64,000 bases of DNA from Anopheles merus (taxonomy: Eukaryota; Arthropoda; Insecta; Diptera; Culicidae), in NCBI RefSeq assembly GCF_017562075.2, contig NC_054083.1, forward strand, positions 30,041,558 through 30,105,557, given 5' to 3'. How positions within the stretch are numbered: position 1 is the stretch's first letter; every line of letters starts with the position of its first letter. Below the pieces are notes generated by a model that saw only the letters and a program-made list of their open reading frames with translations, had not been told where the DNA came from and searched no databases. The translations under genes and the position numbers were made by a program. Below are positions 51,018 to 62,799 of the stretch, piece by piece.

Positions 51018-54000
51018 ATGATCAAGTTAAATTCGTTGTGCTGCTATAGAAAATTGCGCTACAATGAAATTGGATCGTACTGTGTTTTACTAGAATGTAA
51101 ATTGGAATTAGTGGTAGGTGTTGAGATGCCAATTAAATTCGTAGAAAAAATGTTTCATATTCTGGCAAATGCCATGGGTAATGATTTAGACAAGCTAATC
51201 CAAATAAATTTAGTACAACGCAATATTCATGGAGACGCTTGGTACCTCACATTTCTCAACGAAGTAAGGAACATGAATACTAAGTACTTATATTTTTATA
51301 AGTTATAAAAAGGATTGCAATTCTTTATAAGTAATTTTGTTGTTGTAGACAGGACCTTTTAATTGACTTTTTGGAGTTTAAACAATGCTAATCTATTCCT
51401 GTATAAATACATTACTGTTTTTAGTATTATAGTATCAGTATAGATCTGTGAACATAAATACACAATTGATCAGTACTAAAAACTAAATGATGTCCAACAC
51501 ATTGGAAGATTAATATTTCTTCATCTTCAGTTTTTGAAGCTCAAAAGGAATAACGATATCGTTTCCCTTATTTTTGGATATAATAGTGTTATTCTCCATT
51601 ATATTGCCCGAAAAGCTACTTGCTAGCATTGCTACTACGTTCAAAGTACAGAAAGCGCAGTAATCGATCAGTCTGGTTCTAATCTGATCATCTCCACCCA
51701 TCCTATCCACACTGTAATCTAAATCGTGTTTAAAAAAGAAGTAAAAACTCCTACAATTTTGTGATCCACTTACAATGGTCCCTCGCCGAGCTCAGCCAAG
51801 TGTTCGCGTGTCTGTGCATCGCAATAAAGATATTCAAATTGGTCAAAGAGTTCTGCTTAGCATACCCAGCAGTAGCGCGTCAGAGTTGGTGCGCGTTCTA
51901 CGTGTCCAGACGGGGACTAGTCGCTTTGGATAGCGCAACCGGCAGCTCTGGTTCTTTCGCTCGCATTTCTTTATCTTCCTCGCTCTTTCTCTCTTTCCCT
52001 TCTGCACACACATACACTCTGTTTAGTGCCAATAGGCTAAAGACATGAGAGATACACACATTCCTTGGAGCGAAATAAAAAACGAACTGAGAAATGTTAA
52101 CAGAATAGTGCAGGACAACGTGATAATGGCGTCGTGGAAGCGACGAATAGATTGTTAGCGCCATCAAAATCGCCAACAATGGCTGCTGTAAGAGCAAAGC
52201 AGAGGACGAGGCACGCGTGTGTCTGTTTAGCATTGATTGCATGCATCTTGTTACCATATCCAGCGTGCCAGTACATCGAAATAAATTAATCCAAAACAAT
52301 GGGCGAAAATGTTATGAGTTGGGTTCGTTTCAAACAAATGTATGCTGAGTTTGCTGTATATTGAATATGATTCGGCTTCGGTAGTGATAGATTTTAAACC
52401 GGCTTGTATTATTTTAATATTCATTATTAACTATTAACATACACTATGTGCTTTAAGTACTTGATTGCGCAACATTTCTTGTTTTGGAACTATATTGTGA
52501 GCATCTGATTGCCAATAAGGCTGTTAAAGTAAACATTTCCGTTTCTACAACTTATCTCAACATGTAATTTAACATTTCCGCCAAAACTATAGACTTTTGC
52601 CTATGTGTCACACTTGCCCGGCACTTGAACAAACTGTTTCGTTCTTTTCGTGTCTTAAATAACGTTGAACTCGTTGAATTCCATCATTCCGTTTCGATAT
52701 GATGGTAATAACATGGAAATTCTATCGCTCTGAAAGCTTCAACCCTTTACTTCTTTCCTTTTTATTTGTTTCTACCGCCATATCTCACTGCCTTTCCTAG
52801 TTGCTCCGTTCCAATCCTAGAAAATCCCCGTTGTAATCTAGAACGAGACAGTCGGGAGTCTCAACACCGCCGTGTGGAATCCCACGATACATGGTTGAGG
52901 GAGCTCGAGTTTTCCATGGTGCTGTCGGCAATTCAGACCAAAAATGTAATTATCACACTTTACTGTCAATTCCACCAATCATCGTGCACCCTGTTGCATA
53001 TCGATGCGCGCTCCTGTCTTCGCTGCTAAACGGGGTGGGCGAGCGGTGCCGAATCCTTCCAGCCAGCGGACCGGATGCGCAATCATCAGCTGGGAAAATG
53101 AACTGTTAATGGAAAACAACGCCCCCAAGGCAAATGGCACTGATTTCCTTTTGCACTGGAGCGACTAGTGCCTGGGAGATGCGAGCATCCGCAGTGGATG
53201 GCAGCATCCTTTTAAGGGTGGAGCAAAGTTTCGAGAGCGGAAGAGCTGAATATTTTGATACTACGAGTTTCCTCTGGCGTTTCTTACTTATCCCTCAATA
53301 AGGATTCATCTGCAATGATTACAGTATCGTAGGAAGTGTATTGAGTTTTCATATGAAATATGATTATCTACTCACCGAAAGTGTGCCTTCAGCACACATT
53401 AAGTGTAGATAATATATCTTCTTCTTCTTCTTCTTCTTCTTCTTCTGCTTTGGCACAACAACCGTTGTCGGTCAAGGCCTGCCAGTACCCACTAATGAAG
53501 TGAGCTTGGCTTTCAGTGACTTATTGTTACCTTAGCAGGATAGTCAGTCCTACGTATGGGGGCACGGTCTATTCGGGACTTGAACCCATGACCGGCATGT
53601 TGTTACGTCGTACGAGTTGACGACTGTACCACCAGACCGGCGGTAGATAATATATACGTAATATAAAATGAAGTTAAAATGTCAAAACAGTCCTACAAAA
53701 TTATGAAGAACCTTGCGTCTCCATCTTTAGTTAGTTTTAGTAAGTTTCTACTAAAAAAAGTTTACTAATTAAAACTCTTAGGCATTCGAAGAATATGTTG
53801 AATGCAGCACTTGGATTTGGTTGCTATTAACTAACGTTTTATTTTTATTTCTCTTTGCAGGTAAGTGTCTTTGAGGACAAACATGAAACTATAAGTTCAG
53901 ATTACTTCAATCAGTAAGTGTTCGCTTGAATTATCAAGGAAGGGAAATTATTTCCAGGGAACTAACTCAAAATACCATCTCTGAACCATTTGTCTCTTAG

Positions 54001-54025
54001 TAAGATCATCCAAAGGACAGGTTAA
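51018..54025 (+). CDS. Hypothetical three-exon gene, 107 codons
   Basis: Exon 1 runs 51018-51263 from an ATG that follows an in-frame TAA at 50988-50990. It ends GAA with donor GTAAGG, phase 0. Exon 2 is 53861-53913, after a very strong acceptor (CTAAC at 53831-53835, pyrimidine tract, GCAG at 53857-53860). It starts in phase 0 and ends before donor GTAAGTG at 53914. An 87-bp intron with ACTAAC and CTCTTAG leads to exon 3 at 54001, which closes the frame at TAA 54023-54025. All three junctions keep one open frame. The protein starts MIKLNSLCCY and has no motif I recognise. Intron 1 (2.6 kb) holds a SINE and an antisense candidate gene. Exon 1 is the firmest part; exon 2 may instead be a recursive splice segment. 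Unproven model. Confidence 0.35.
51510..51852 (-). CDS. Hypothetical two-exon coding segment, antisense, partial
   Basis: Reading on the minus strand, 51852-51774 (79 nt) carries ELFDQFEYLYCDAQTREHLA and ends before donor GTAAGTGG at 51773. A 62-bp intron ends at ACAG (51712). The second exon continues the frame as VDRMGGDDQIRTRLIDYC and stops at TAA 51510-51512. Phases match (2 nt + 1 nt). A competing acceptor TTTAG at 51719 also keeps a frame open, joined in a different phase. There is no ATG in the first segment and a stop lies just upstream of it, so a further 5' exon is needed; the acceptor at 51853 is weak. Acidic, Cys-containing peptide of no family I recognise. It may be a small gene or a fragment. 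Confidence 0.4.
53418..53642 (-). mobile_element. SINE, tRNA-derived (SINE200-like), full length with target duplication
   Basis: Read on the minus strand the element starts with a tRNA-like head. The Pol III A box TGGTACAGTCG corresponds to 53621-53631 and the B box GGTTCAAGTCC to 53576-53586. It ends in a (GAA)n tail, seen as (CTT)n at 53418-53447. A perfect 13-bp duplication, GTAGATAATATAT, flanks it at 53405-53417 and 53643-53655, showing target-primed insertion. The sequence fits my memory of Anopheles SINE200. It lies inside the proposed 51264-53860 intron. Confidence 0.88.
53831..53866 (+). promoter_or_regulatory. Recursive-type splice site (CAG followed by GTAAGT)
   Basis: Branch-point CTAAC at 53831-53835, then a 20-nt pyrimidine-rich tract, then GCAG and immediately GTAAGTG. 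In Drosophila this juxtaposed acceptor and donor marks ratchet points that remove long introns stepwise. A second donor 53 nt downstream (53914) resembles the RS-exon arrangement. It may instead simply be an exon that starts with GTAAGT. Confidence 0.4.
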
Positions 54026-54089
54026 CACCGATGATTGCTTAGGTACGAATAAAGCAGAATCGCAATTTTAAGCAAGTCTTTTCTATATA

Positions 54090-54309
54090 CAGTCAGTCCA
54101 AAAAGTATACGTCTAGCTGAATATTTTGCAGAAAAAGGCGAATTATGGCCGCAATAGGCATGGGGTGGTAAAAGTAATCATGGGGATTGATAAAGGGACC
54201 ATCAATATACATGTTTTGCTAAAAATAAGCATTAAAATAGTGCAATAGTAACCAAAATACGTAAAAAAGTAAAAAAAGTCGTTTGATGGGCGCGCAAAAA
54301 GTATTCGTC
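54090..54309 (+). repeat. Left terminal inverted repeat of the Tc1-type element
   Basis: It matches the reverse complement of 55533-55753, with scattered substitutions mainly around positions 54190-54225 and 54255-54270. AAAAAGTA-type motifs lie at both its outer end (54100-54107) and inner end (54297-54304), the likely paired transposase binding sites. The outer copy has ATACGTC where the right end has ATTCGTC. Confidence 0.85.
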
Positions 54310-55532
54310 TATTAGACTTTGTCATAATATGCGTATGAAAACAATGGTTATGGAATCAAAAAATGTCCTGATCATGTTTCTTATTGCATTTATGACTATT
54401 GGTGACTACTTGCACAACGCAAGAACTCATTTAAACCTTTAAAAAGACGTATTTATGATTCACGCATCCTAGAAGACTTGTTCCAATTATTCTCTGGTAG
54501 AAATATTGCATTTATGGGCTATGTGTCAAAGTTCAATTGAAAAAATGGCAACTTATATCATATTGAGAGACTACTAATTCATTTTCATCAGTTTGGTTTC
54601 AGCTGGTTTGGCGTTTCGGGCAAATAACAATGCCCTGTATGTTCTTCAGCTCGACTGTGCTTGAAACATGTGATACATTTTAAGTAAATTTTCTCAGAAC
54701 TGGGACTCAAAGTACTTAAAAACTGTATTAATATGTTTTCCCATCTCGTCTCCTATCATTTTAAATAATTTTTCTAGCTCACCTTACCTCAGTGAGCCCT
54801 AGTATCATGACTCCATGATGCTACCGTTACACGAGATTTTGATGTTGCTTCTTAGTAGACTGTTTTCGCTATGTTAGACGTCGGCCGTATGACCTTGGGG
54901 ATTTAAACATGTGTTAATATGTTAGTAAAGCCTAATTTGAAATAAATTCCTGAATTATTTCATGCACCTTAACAGATTTGGCAACTTTCTATGTATGGTA
55001 TTATTCAAATAAAACATGTTTGTTACAACTCACTCATTCAAGCTATTACATGACCAGCTACGATGAAATGCAGCATGACCCATCAACCAAATATGACCCA
55101 TCTCTTTTCCTGATCTTATTGGCCATCAGAAAATGCACTGATTCCTTGGTAAAATTTAATTTTTTGGACATTAAACCACTTCTTTCGTTAGATTAACCGT
55201 CAAGAATGGCTGCTTACATGGCAGTTTGGCACTCTATAAGTGTCAGAAAAATGGCCAAACTCAGATCAAATGATGAAACGAGGCCTCCCACACATTTTGT
55301 AACCTTCAAAAATTGGTAGGATAGGTTATGCATAAGTCAAAGATACGATTTTTGCCATCATGCTCCAATCATTTAACTCTACCGCCTTTAGTGCCTCTCT
55401 GACCTCTTGAAGTACAATTGAAACAACATAAATGCATTATTTTAGAAGAAAGTCACCAATAGATTGATAATAATAAATTTAATTCACGTTTACGTAGTGT
55501 TTGTCCAGCGTAAATAATTAAAAAGCTAGATC

Positions 55533-55753
55533 GACGAATACTTTTTGCGCGCCCATCAAACGACTTTTTTTAGTTTTGTGTGTATTTTGGTTACTATTGC
55601 ACTATTTTAATGCTTATTTTTTAGCAAATCATGTGTATTGATGGCCCCTTTACCAAACCCCATGATTACTTTTACCACCCCATGCCTATTGCGGCCATAA
55701 TTCGCCTTTTTCTGCAAAATATTCAGCTAGACGAATACTTTTTGGACTGACTG
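55533..55753 (-). repeat. Right terminal inverted repeat of the Tc1-type element
   Basis: Mirror copy of the left repeat, ending GGACTGACTG followed by TA. Both AAAAAGTATTCGTC direct-repeat motifs are intact here (inner copy near 55533-55546, outer copy near 55730-55744). Confidence 0.85.
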
Positions 55754-56265
55754 TACATCTCAAGAATTTTGGCCAATCAACAATTAATGACGTCTAAACG
55801 TCTTGGAACGAATAAAACATCACAACATCGACCGGTATCAGATGTCATTCAAATGGCATAGGACTTTCTATTACTTAAAAGCAACGTATTGAAGCTGGTC
55901 TACAAGAGCTAAGGATCTGCCATTGACTTCAATCAAAATGTATTTGAATTGTCCGTCAGTCTGAAACAATGGTTGCTCTTTTTTGAGCAGTTTGATAACG
56001 AGTTGATCTGTTATTTAGACCTTTACAGTATCATTTGTGGAGATTATTGGTTTTCGTCGCGTATGCGTATTGATAACCATGTATTGTTTGATGGTCAAAA
56101 ATAGACAAAATGATGTGCCTAAAAATGGTTGTAAACGTAATCCTTCCCAGTCAAGAATAAGGTACGCTAATGCAGACAAGAAAGCAACCAAACAAACCAC
56201 TCTCAACACTTCGATCTGAACCCATTCTCACGCTTCCTTTCTATATCGCTTGTCTTGTACGCCAC

Positions 56266-56276
56266 TATAAAAAGGC
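56266..56276 (+). promoter_or_regulatory. TATA box candidate
   Basis: TATAAAAAGGC, close to the canonical insect TATA element. The expected start would lie near 56295-56305, where a CATATCATAC sequence is only a loose initiator. The downstream DNA turns GC-rich. No gene is assigned to it. Confidence 0.28.
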
Positions 56277-57476
56277 AGCACACCAACACAGAAACGGTTG
56301 CACATATCATACACACACCCACAATATGATGCAGTGTCGATCGGGGCCTTACGATCGTTGTTTATGCTTTCCATCCCTTTTGCTACGGCCACCTCGAGCC
56401 CTCATCCTCCGCCTCCTCTTCCTCCTGCGTGTGAATCCACTGTGACGCGCGCTTGGCCTTGTTCGCGCACACACACACACACACCATCCGTACCGTCAAC
56501 GGTCGGTCGTGTCTTGGTCGTTGTCGTCGGATCAGGTAATTTCTCAACCAGAAGAGCAGAGCGCAAAACGCTCTAGCAAGCAGGCAGGGCAGCGTCTCTG
56601 ATCCTTCCAGGAATTTCATCCGAAGCGAAGCGGCGCAGCATAAATGCCATTGCGACGCCGCTTCCCTCCCTCCCCGCCACCGGTGGCCCGATCGGCCAGC
56701 TCGCCCTGTCCCTCCTCGGTTGAGAATGCGTCGCTCTAACGTGTTTGCGGCACAGTGGGCTTTGTTTTTGAAATTTGTGTTCCTTCCCGGTCCGGGCGAG
56801 ATGCATTCGAGATATGTGCGTGTATGTGTGTGTGTATGTGCATGCAGACACTTCCGCGTCTGGTTTTTATGGTGCTTTTTGGTGTTGTTTTCGTCTCTCG
56901 ATCTCTCGCTTGGATGCGATCTTGCTGCTGTTGCTCGCGTGCTTTGGTGGTCAACTAGACACTCTTTCAAACTGTGAAGGTTCGATGGTAAGGAGGGTTT
57001 CGAAGTGGTAGCGGAGCTGCGATAGGCTTCGTTTTCTTCGATCCTTCTTTCCTTGCTCGTGCTCTTTCCCGCTCATGCACACGCACGCACAGCGAGTTGG
57101 TTATACTCTTTCACCTTTCTCCTTATTCCCCTTTTATTCCCCCTTTGTGCTGTCTGGTCGGATTCTTTAAGCCGGATCCCGTTATTTACAGCGCCATTAG
57201 CCTCGAGACGCTAAGGATACGGCTGCCTCTGCTGCCTGCTCTTTTGTTTGCTGCCTACTAGAGTGTTGGTTTCGGTGTTGATGTGTTCGAGCCGTCTGTG
57301 TCTGGCAATGAATGAACGTGTGTGAGTGCAACCTTCCTTGACAGACGGCGGAAACCTTCGCCACAGGAAAGGGGGTTGCTGCTGCTGCTGCTCGCTTACG
57401 TTACGCGCGCTTTTCTTGCGTTCAAAACATTCAACTTCCCTCGAGTGCGTCGGAAGAAAATGAAGCAGAAGAGGAA

Positions 57477-57484
57477 TATAAAAA
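57477..57484 (+). promoter_or_regulatory. TATA box candidate
   Basis: TATAAAAA followed by CCCGGG in a GC-rich block. No clear initiator 25-32 bases downstream and no attached gene found. Confidence 0.22.
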
Positions 57485-60400
57485 CCCGGGAATCTGAACT
57501 CGGCATTGCGCCTCGCTGCATGAAGCATAGTTAGATGTAAGCTTTCAGAGCAAGCACGGAATGTGTAAGCTTTCATTTCTGGCGGGAAAAGAATCGTGCG
57601 CGCGTTGCTCGGTGAAAGCGTGTTTGTTTTATTATGTTTTGGGTTGGTCGAAAATGGTTCAGTGCTGATGCTATTGCTATCGTCTCTTTCTGTTCGTCTC
57701 TTTCCACCGGTAATGTTTGGGCGTTTTCGAATTGCTTGTTGTTATCGGTATACTTCCTCAGAAGGAGAGTTTCTTACCATTACGAAGTCTGCGTTTTAGA
57801 ACAAAGTATAGCAAAGATGGAGAAACCAAACGAGGAAAAGTCATTGTCCGCTCGCATGTACACGTGCAGATTCTATTAATTATATTTTAAAGCACGAATC
57901 ACCCAAGACAACTCGGCAACTTCGCAACGGGCCGCGTCCGTGCTCGCTCGCGCTACCTTTGCGTTTATCGCTAGCGCCTTAAACGCCGCTAATTGGGATA
58001 TGATTTAGAGTAGAATTAAAAGCATATCGGATTCGGAAAAAAAACCCCAACCTGTTACATATACACCGATTCATTATTCTTCGTCTCGTTCGGTTGGTTT
58101 GCTTTGCTCTGGGGGTGTGTGTGTTTTTGTTTATTCATCCGATCAATTTATATGCTCTACCATCTATCCTTGATGGGATTTTAAAGTGTTTGAAATTAGA
58201 AAAAATGTATCAGCGATAATTATATGATAATGAGCAGAAGCTTAACTGAAGTGTTGTTAGAAATAAGAAAATGTGTGTAGAATTCAATAGGATTATCCGA
58301 GACAGAGCGATCCCTCATATCATGTTGATGAGACTGTGAAAGTATTATTCACCCGACACTGTGACAATGACAAAAATCTATTCTAAAGATTGAATGATAC
58401 TGTAAAATTACATGAAGTTTTATGATTTTTAGCCATTTCAAAACCACTCAACCATGACAAATTCTCAATAACCAACCACACCGATGGTACTTTGTTGCGA
58501 TGGTGCTACCCAGCGTGTCAACAAACGGTGTCTGGCCACTCACGATGCGTCAATTACAACCTTAATTTGTCGTGCTTTATGGAATTGAGCCGTGGCATTA
58601 CACAGTGGCTTACAAACAGCGCCAACAACCCCCAGCAAAGCGTTACGGGCGAGCTTCTGTTGCTTTATGGAGCGAGGCGCCAAGATATCGGGCTCGGGCA
58701 AGAAAAATGAACCTCTGCCGGCCATCGTGGAAAATACGAGGAAACAGCGGGAAACAGTGGTAATGGTTGGCAAATTTGTGATTCGAATGAAATCTCTACC
58801 ACCCTCGGCTCCATTAAGCCGCCCTCTTCCGCCTCTCCCAGCCCAGTAGTGTAGGGCTTACGCGTGGCCCATCGCAAAGCTCAAAGCCCAAAAACAGGAA
58901 GCACACGAAAACACAGACACGGAGTCAGCAACCCACCAGCACGTGACTGAGATGATTATGACATTAGAAGACGAGCAGCCACCTGATGAGCAAATCCCAA
59001 GTGTATCCGTCCGTTTCGTCTATCGCACGTTCTCCTCCAGTTCGCGGATCATTTTTCCAGTGGGTCCAGTGAGTCCAGTGGTGCCTGTTTTTTTTGTGGT
59101 TTAGTGTAAGATGGTGCTGTTTGCATTTTTTCGGCTTCTGCCTGTTTCTTGTGCTTTGATACGCGATACCGTATCCCACCACCATCAGTAGCAGCAGCAG
59201 GCACGTTGTGTCATCTAGTTCCGGTTGAATTCTCACCCTTCCTGTCCGAGCCCTGTCCGAATTCAATTCGCGCCGGGCGCACTGCACTGGTGCTGTTTTA
59301 GGGGGGGAAGCATTTTCACTTAGCCGAATGGTTAATACACGATTTGGTGATTAGTAGTTACTTCTGTTGCTGTGGCTTTTTCTTCACGTCGTTGTCGTTG
59401 TTGTGTACTGCCAAACTTGCAAAGGTGTGCTACCTGTAAACACAACATTAGAGCTTTATCATGGGAAAAATTTCGATGCGGCTTTCTTGTGAGCAAGCCG
59501 AGGACTGCTAATGAGAAGTTTATTCTTGCCTTTGCAACGATAGATATGGTAGAATCGCTATCTTTTTCGGCTTGCGGGTGCCGACTTACACCCGTTCTGG
59601 GTCGTTTAATGCGAGGCGCATCTAAGCTGTGACAGGCACAAGATCGAGCGATTAGTTCAAGATTTGCTCGAAACATCATACCCATTTGCACTGTTGTGGT
59701 AATATATTTTCTTGACGCTCATTTCATTCATTGATATATCGCTTAATTTATGCCAACAAAAATGAAAAAGGAATTAAAAACCCAAGCTGAGGCTCCTTTA
59801 CAGTGTATATACTGACATAGAAGACGCAGGAATTCAAAGAATAATGCAATTCTCGACGAAAAAGCTTTTTCATTGGCTATGCTGCACAACATTGGTGTAT
59901 CCAAAACTACTCCATATTGTTTGACTTGATGCGCAATGAATCCTGATGCAAATAATATTCTCAATGTAAATGAAGGGTTTTTGGCCTTTGGTGTTGGTGC
60001 CTAAACAATACCAAAGCACCCGCAATTGCATAATTATTCTGCCACGGTAAAGAGAAACTGTTGTGTGTAAACAACACAGGTTCTCGCCGCACAGGAACAC
60101 AGTTCCTGCTATGGGGAAGTGAAACTTCTTCTTTGGAGGTAAGGTTTTGGGCCCGCAACCTACCCGGCCGTTGATGGCAACAACCTTTCACCGTCAGAAA
60201 CGAAACCTGCTAATTTGCACCTGGCGGCCGCCCTCCCCGCCCGGTTCCCAATAGCAACATGTCTGTTCCGTTTGGGGAAGTTTTCTTTTCGCTTCCCGAT
60301 TCATATCCCCGTGCATGCACCCGACCGGTCGCGCGCGTGTGTGTGTGTGTGGAGCTCAATGTGTGAGGTTTGTATTGTGTTGTGCGTTGTTGTTATTGTT

Positions 60401-62799
60401 GTTATTTTGTTTTTATCTTTTGTTTAACATCTTAAACCTCGCTGCACGACTCGCTCATTAGCGAAATGCGGCGAGATGTATCCCCAACCGGCTGGCCGGC
60501 AAGCTGGCTAGCTGACTGACCACAGTTTGACCGCTCGGGGAGAATTTGCCTTAATGCTCTGACCTGACGCGCGTTTGACAGCGAAACCACGCGACCCGGT
60601 TGATTTTTTTTTTTTTTTTGTTATCACGAAAGAAGCTTTTTCCGCAAGCAGGCAGGGTAACACCATCAACTTCCTCTTCATCATCATCGTCATCATCACC
60701 GTCGTCATCCCGTCCAGACCATTTGGTGCCACACTTGCTAACGATTCGCAAGGCTTTCGGAACGATGCGCCCAACGATGAATTATTTATATTAGCACGTT
60801 GCTGTCGTTTCTGCCGTGCGCGCCTGTTGTGTGTGTATGTTTTTCCTTTTTGTTTTAAATTTTCCCCTTCTCGCTGGCTTATCTGGCTAGTTTTTTTGCA
60901 AACTCCTATCCTCCTTCGTGCGTACCAGTTTGGTCGCAGTTTTCAATGTGCGATACTGTCAATGGGTACCGGGAGATTGATTAGCTGTGGGCAGTGGATT
61001 GGTTTTTTGTTGTTCTTTTGATGCTGCAGGTTTAATGATGCTCTGGTGGCATGAAGAGTGATCTATGCGACTAATAGGCTCCAGGAGATTGGATATTTGG
61101 ATAGTGGTATAATGAGGATAGAATTCTGCTGTTACAATTCAAAATAGATATGCGATGAATTTATTGAATTGTAGGATCCACGATCAGTATCTTAATATTT
61201 TGGCTGAATTACTCATATGTTTTAATGTATTTTAACTATTACGTTATCAAAAAGAGCAAAGAACTAGTATAGATAATATTGTTTATCTAGTTATTAATGA
61301 GTTTCTGGTCAAATTAGTTGTAGCAATATCCAATACACGCTTGAATCCCGGAAGTGTTTGTTGCAATCAGCAAATCCTGCGCTGAGGTCCGCCAAATGTG
61401 TTTCCCTGTAGATAACACTCGTTTGTTCGGGGCACATGTTTCACATTTCTATGATGCCATTATGTATGATATCAGCCTTCGGGAGTGGGCGATAAACGAA
61501 CGATACGCGTGTGTACCGCTCCAGCAAACCGTTTAAGCTAATCGGCTACAAAATGGGTGCAATAATCAACCATCAACGATTGAGATACATCTTTCGTTGG
61601 GTAATTATCGCTCGTCACTGCTGGTCGGGTGAGCTTTACAGAGCCTCCCCGGACGGTCAGGAACTAACTATCAGTTACACATTCTCCGTGGAACGGGCGG
61701 AACAACGCCCACGCCCTTCGCATCAAAACGGAACAGACGGTGGAAGTTCGGCGCAAAGGGTGGAGGTTCGGGCAAAAAGCGTTGGTGGTGGTGGCGGCGG
61801 TGGCGGCGGCATCACGACGCAAAGGAGTGGAAAGGAAACGTATACTACACTACACAGACGCGGATAGCAGACTGCCTGGCTCCCCGGGCCGCGGATGCTG
61901 CGAGCAGAGGGCGATGGTGGAGTGACGTCGAAATAAATCGAAAGATATACTGGCAAGTGGGTGTATGAAGCTTTCCACCACCACATCCTTTAGCTTTTTG
62001 GGGGTGGTGTTGCAACATTCATGTATGATTACGAAAATTTGAGTGTTTGGCCGAATTATTAAATACAAATTGATAATTTGATTTGGTTTTTACAAAATGT
62101 TCGACGTAAATTAACTTCAAAAGAACACTAATCAAAACTCGTTTATTATCCCTATTAAGGCATGTAGAAAGTATCCGTCATCGCTAAAAGCATTTTATTT
62201 GCAAAATTTTATGCTTATGTTCCTGCGGATAGGGAAACATTGAGCGTCCTACCTTAATGATTGAATTGCACGATTTAAACAAGTATCCCCTTGAAAGAGA
62301 GCTTTTTATGTAAGTTAATTGGAAAAATAAATCGCACATCGATAATCCTTCTTTTTTTGATGTTGTTGTATCAGTCACTAGTTCTTAATTAGAGACATTT
62401 TTTAAAGCAGTTCAACCTAGTGAAACGCTGCCGAGCGTCTACGATGTGAACGTGCAATGTTTTACTTTTCTTGCAATAAGGAGCACGCGATAAGGATCTA
62501 CCGCCTCATTGATTTGTTAGGGAAAACCATCGCGTATCGAATGTAATGACCCATAATACGACGCACAATGATCCGTGCCCGTCACACAAACAACAAATCA
62601 AGCTTGAACCCATAAAAATCCACAGGATGATGGTGTGTGGATGCTTTATTTTGACGCGCAAAGGAAGCATTTTTGCTCTGCCTTTGGATACGAAAAAGGA
62701 CTCGTTTTCGGGACGGTGCGTGTATCAGTGAGTGTGTGTGAGAGCGTTTCTACACGACCATTTTTTCCGCCATTCTTGAGTTGGTGCATGGTTGTGTGT

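Larger units (their letters stand above)
54090..55753. mobile_element. Tc1/mariner-type DNA transposon, non-autonomous, IR/DR ends
   Basis: The element is 1664 bp, bounded by TA dinucleotides (54088-54089 and 55754-55755) and beginning CAGTCAGTCCAAAAAGTA at both ends in inverted orientation. TA target sites and CAGT ends are typical of the Tc1/mariner superfamily. The inverted repeats are ~220 bp and about 95% alike by eye. Within each repeat the outer AAAAAGTATTCGTC motif recurs at the inner edge, the two-site IR/DR layout known from Sleeping Beauty-type elements. The total length would fit a full element, but the interior (54310-55532) has stops in every frame. The longest frame is 72 codons (54978-55196), and I find no DDE motif or PIExxW signature, so I call it non-autonomous or badly decayed. 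Confidence 0.85.
55756..62799. other. Spacer to the right-end promoter block
   Basis: 55756-56250 and 58100-58490 are AT-rich. 56270-58000 and 58500-60980 are GC-rich with GT/CA tracts and two TATA-like elements. 61050-62540 is mostly AT-rich, with a GGC/GGT-repeat stretch near 61780-61810. No gene identified. Confidence 0.5.

Noticed and set aside
56383..56970. 195-codon minus-strand frame
   Set aside because: It contains two CA/GT repeat translations (THTHTH, CVCVC), and composition explains the lack of stops.
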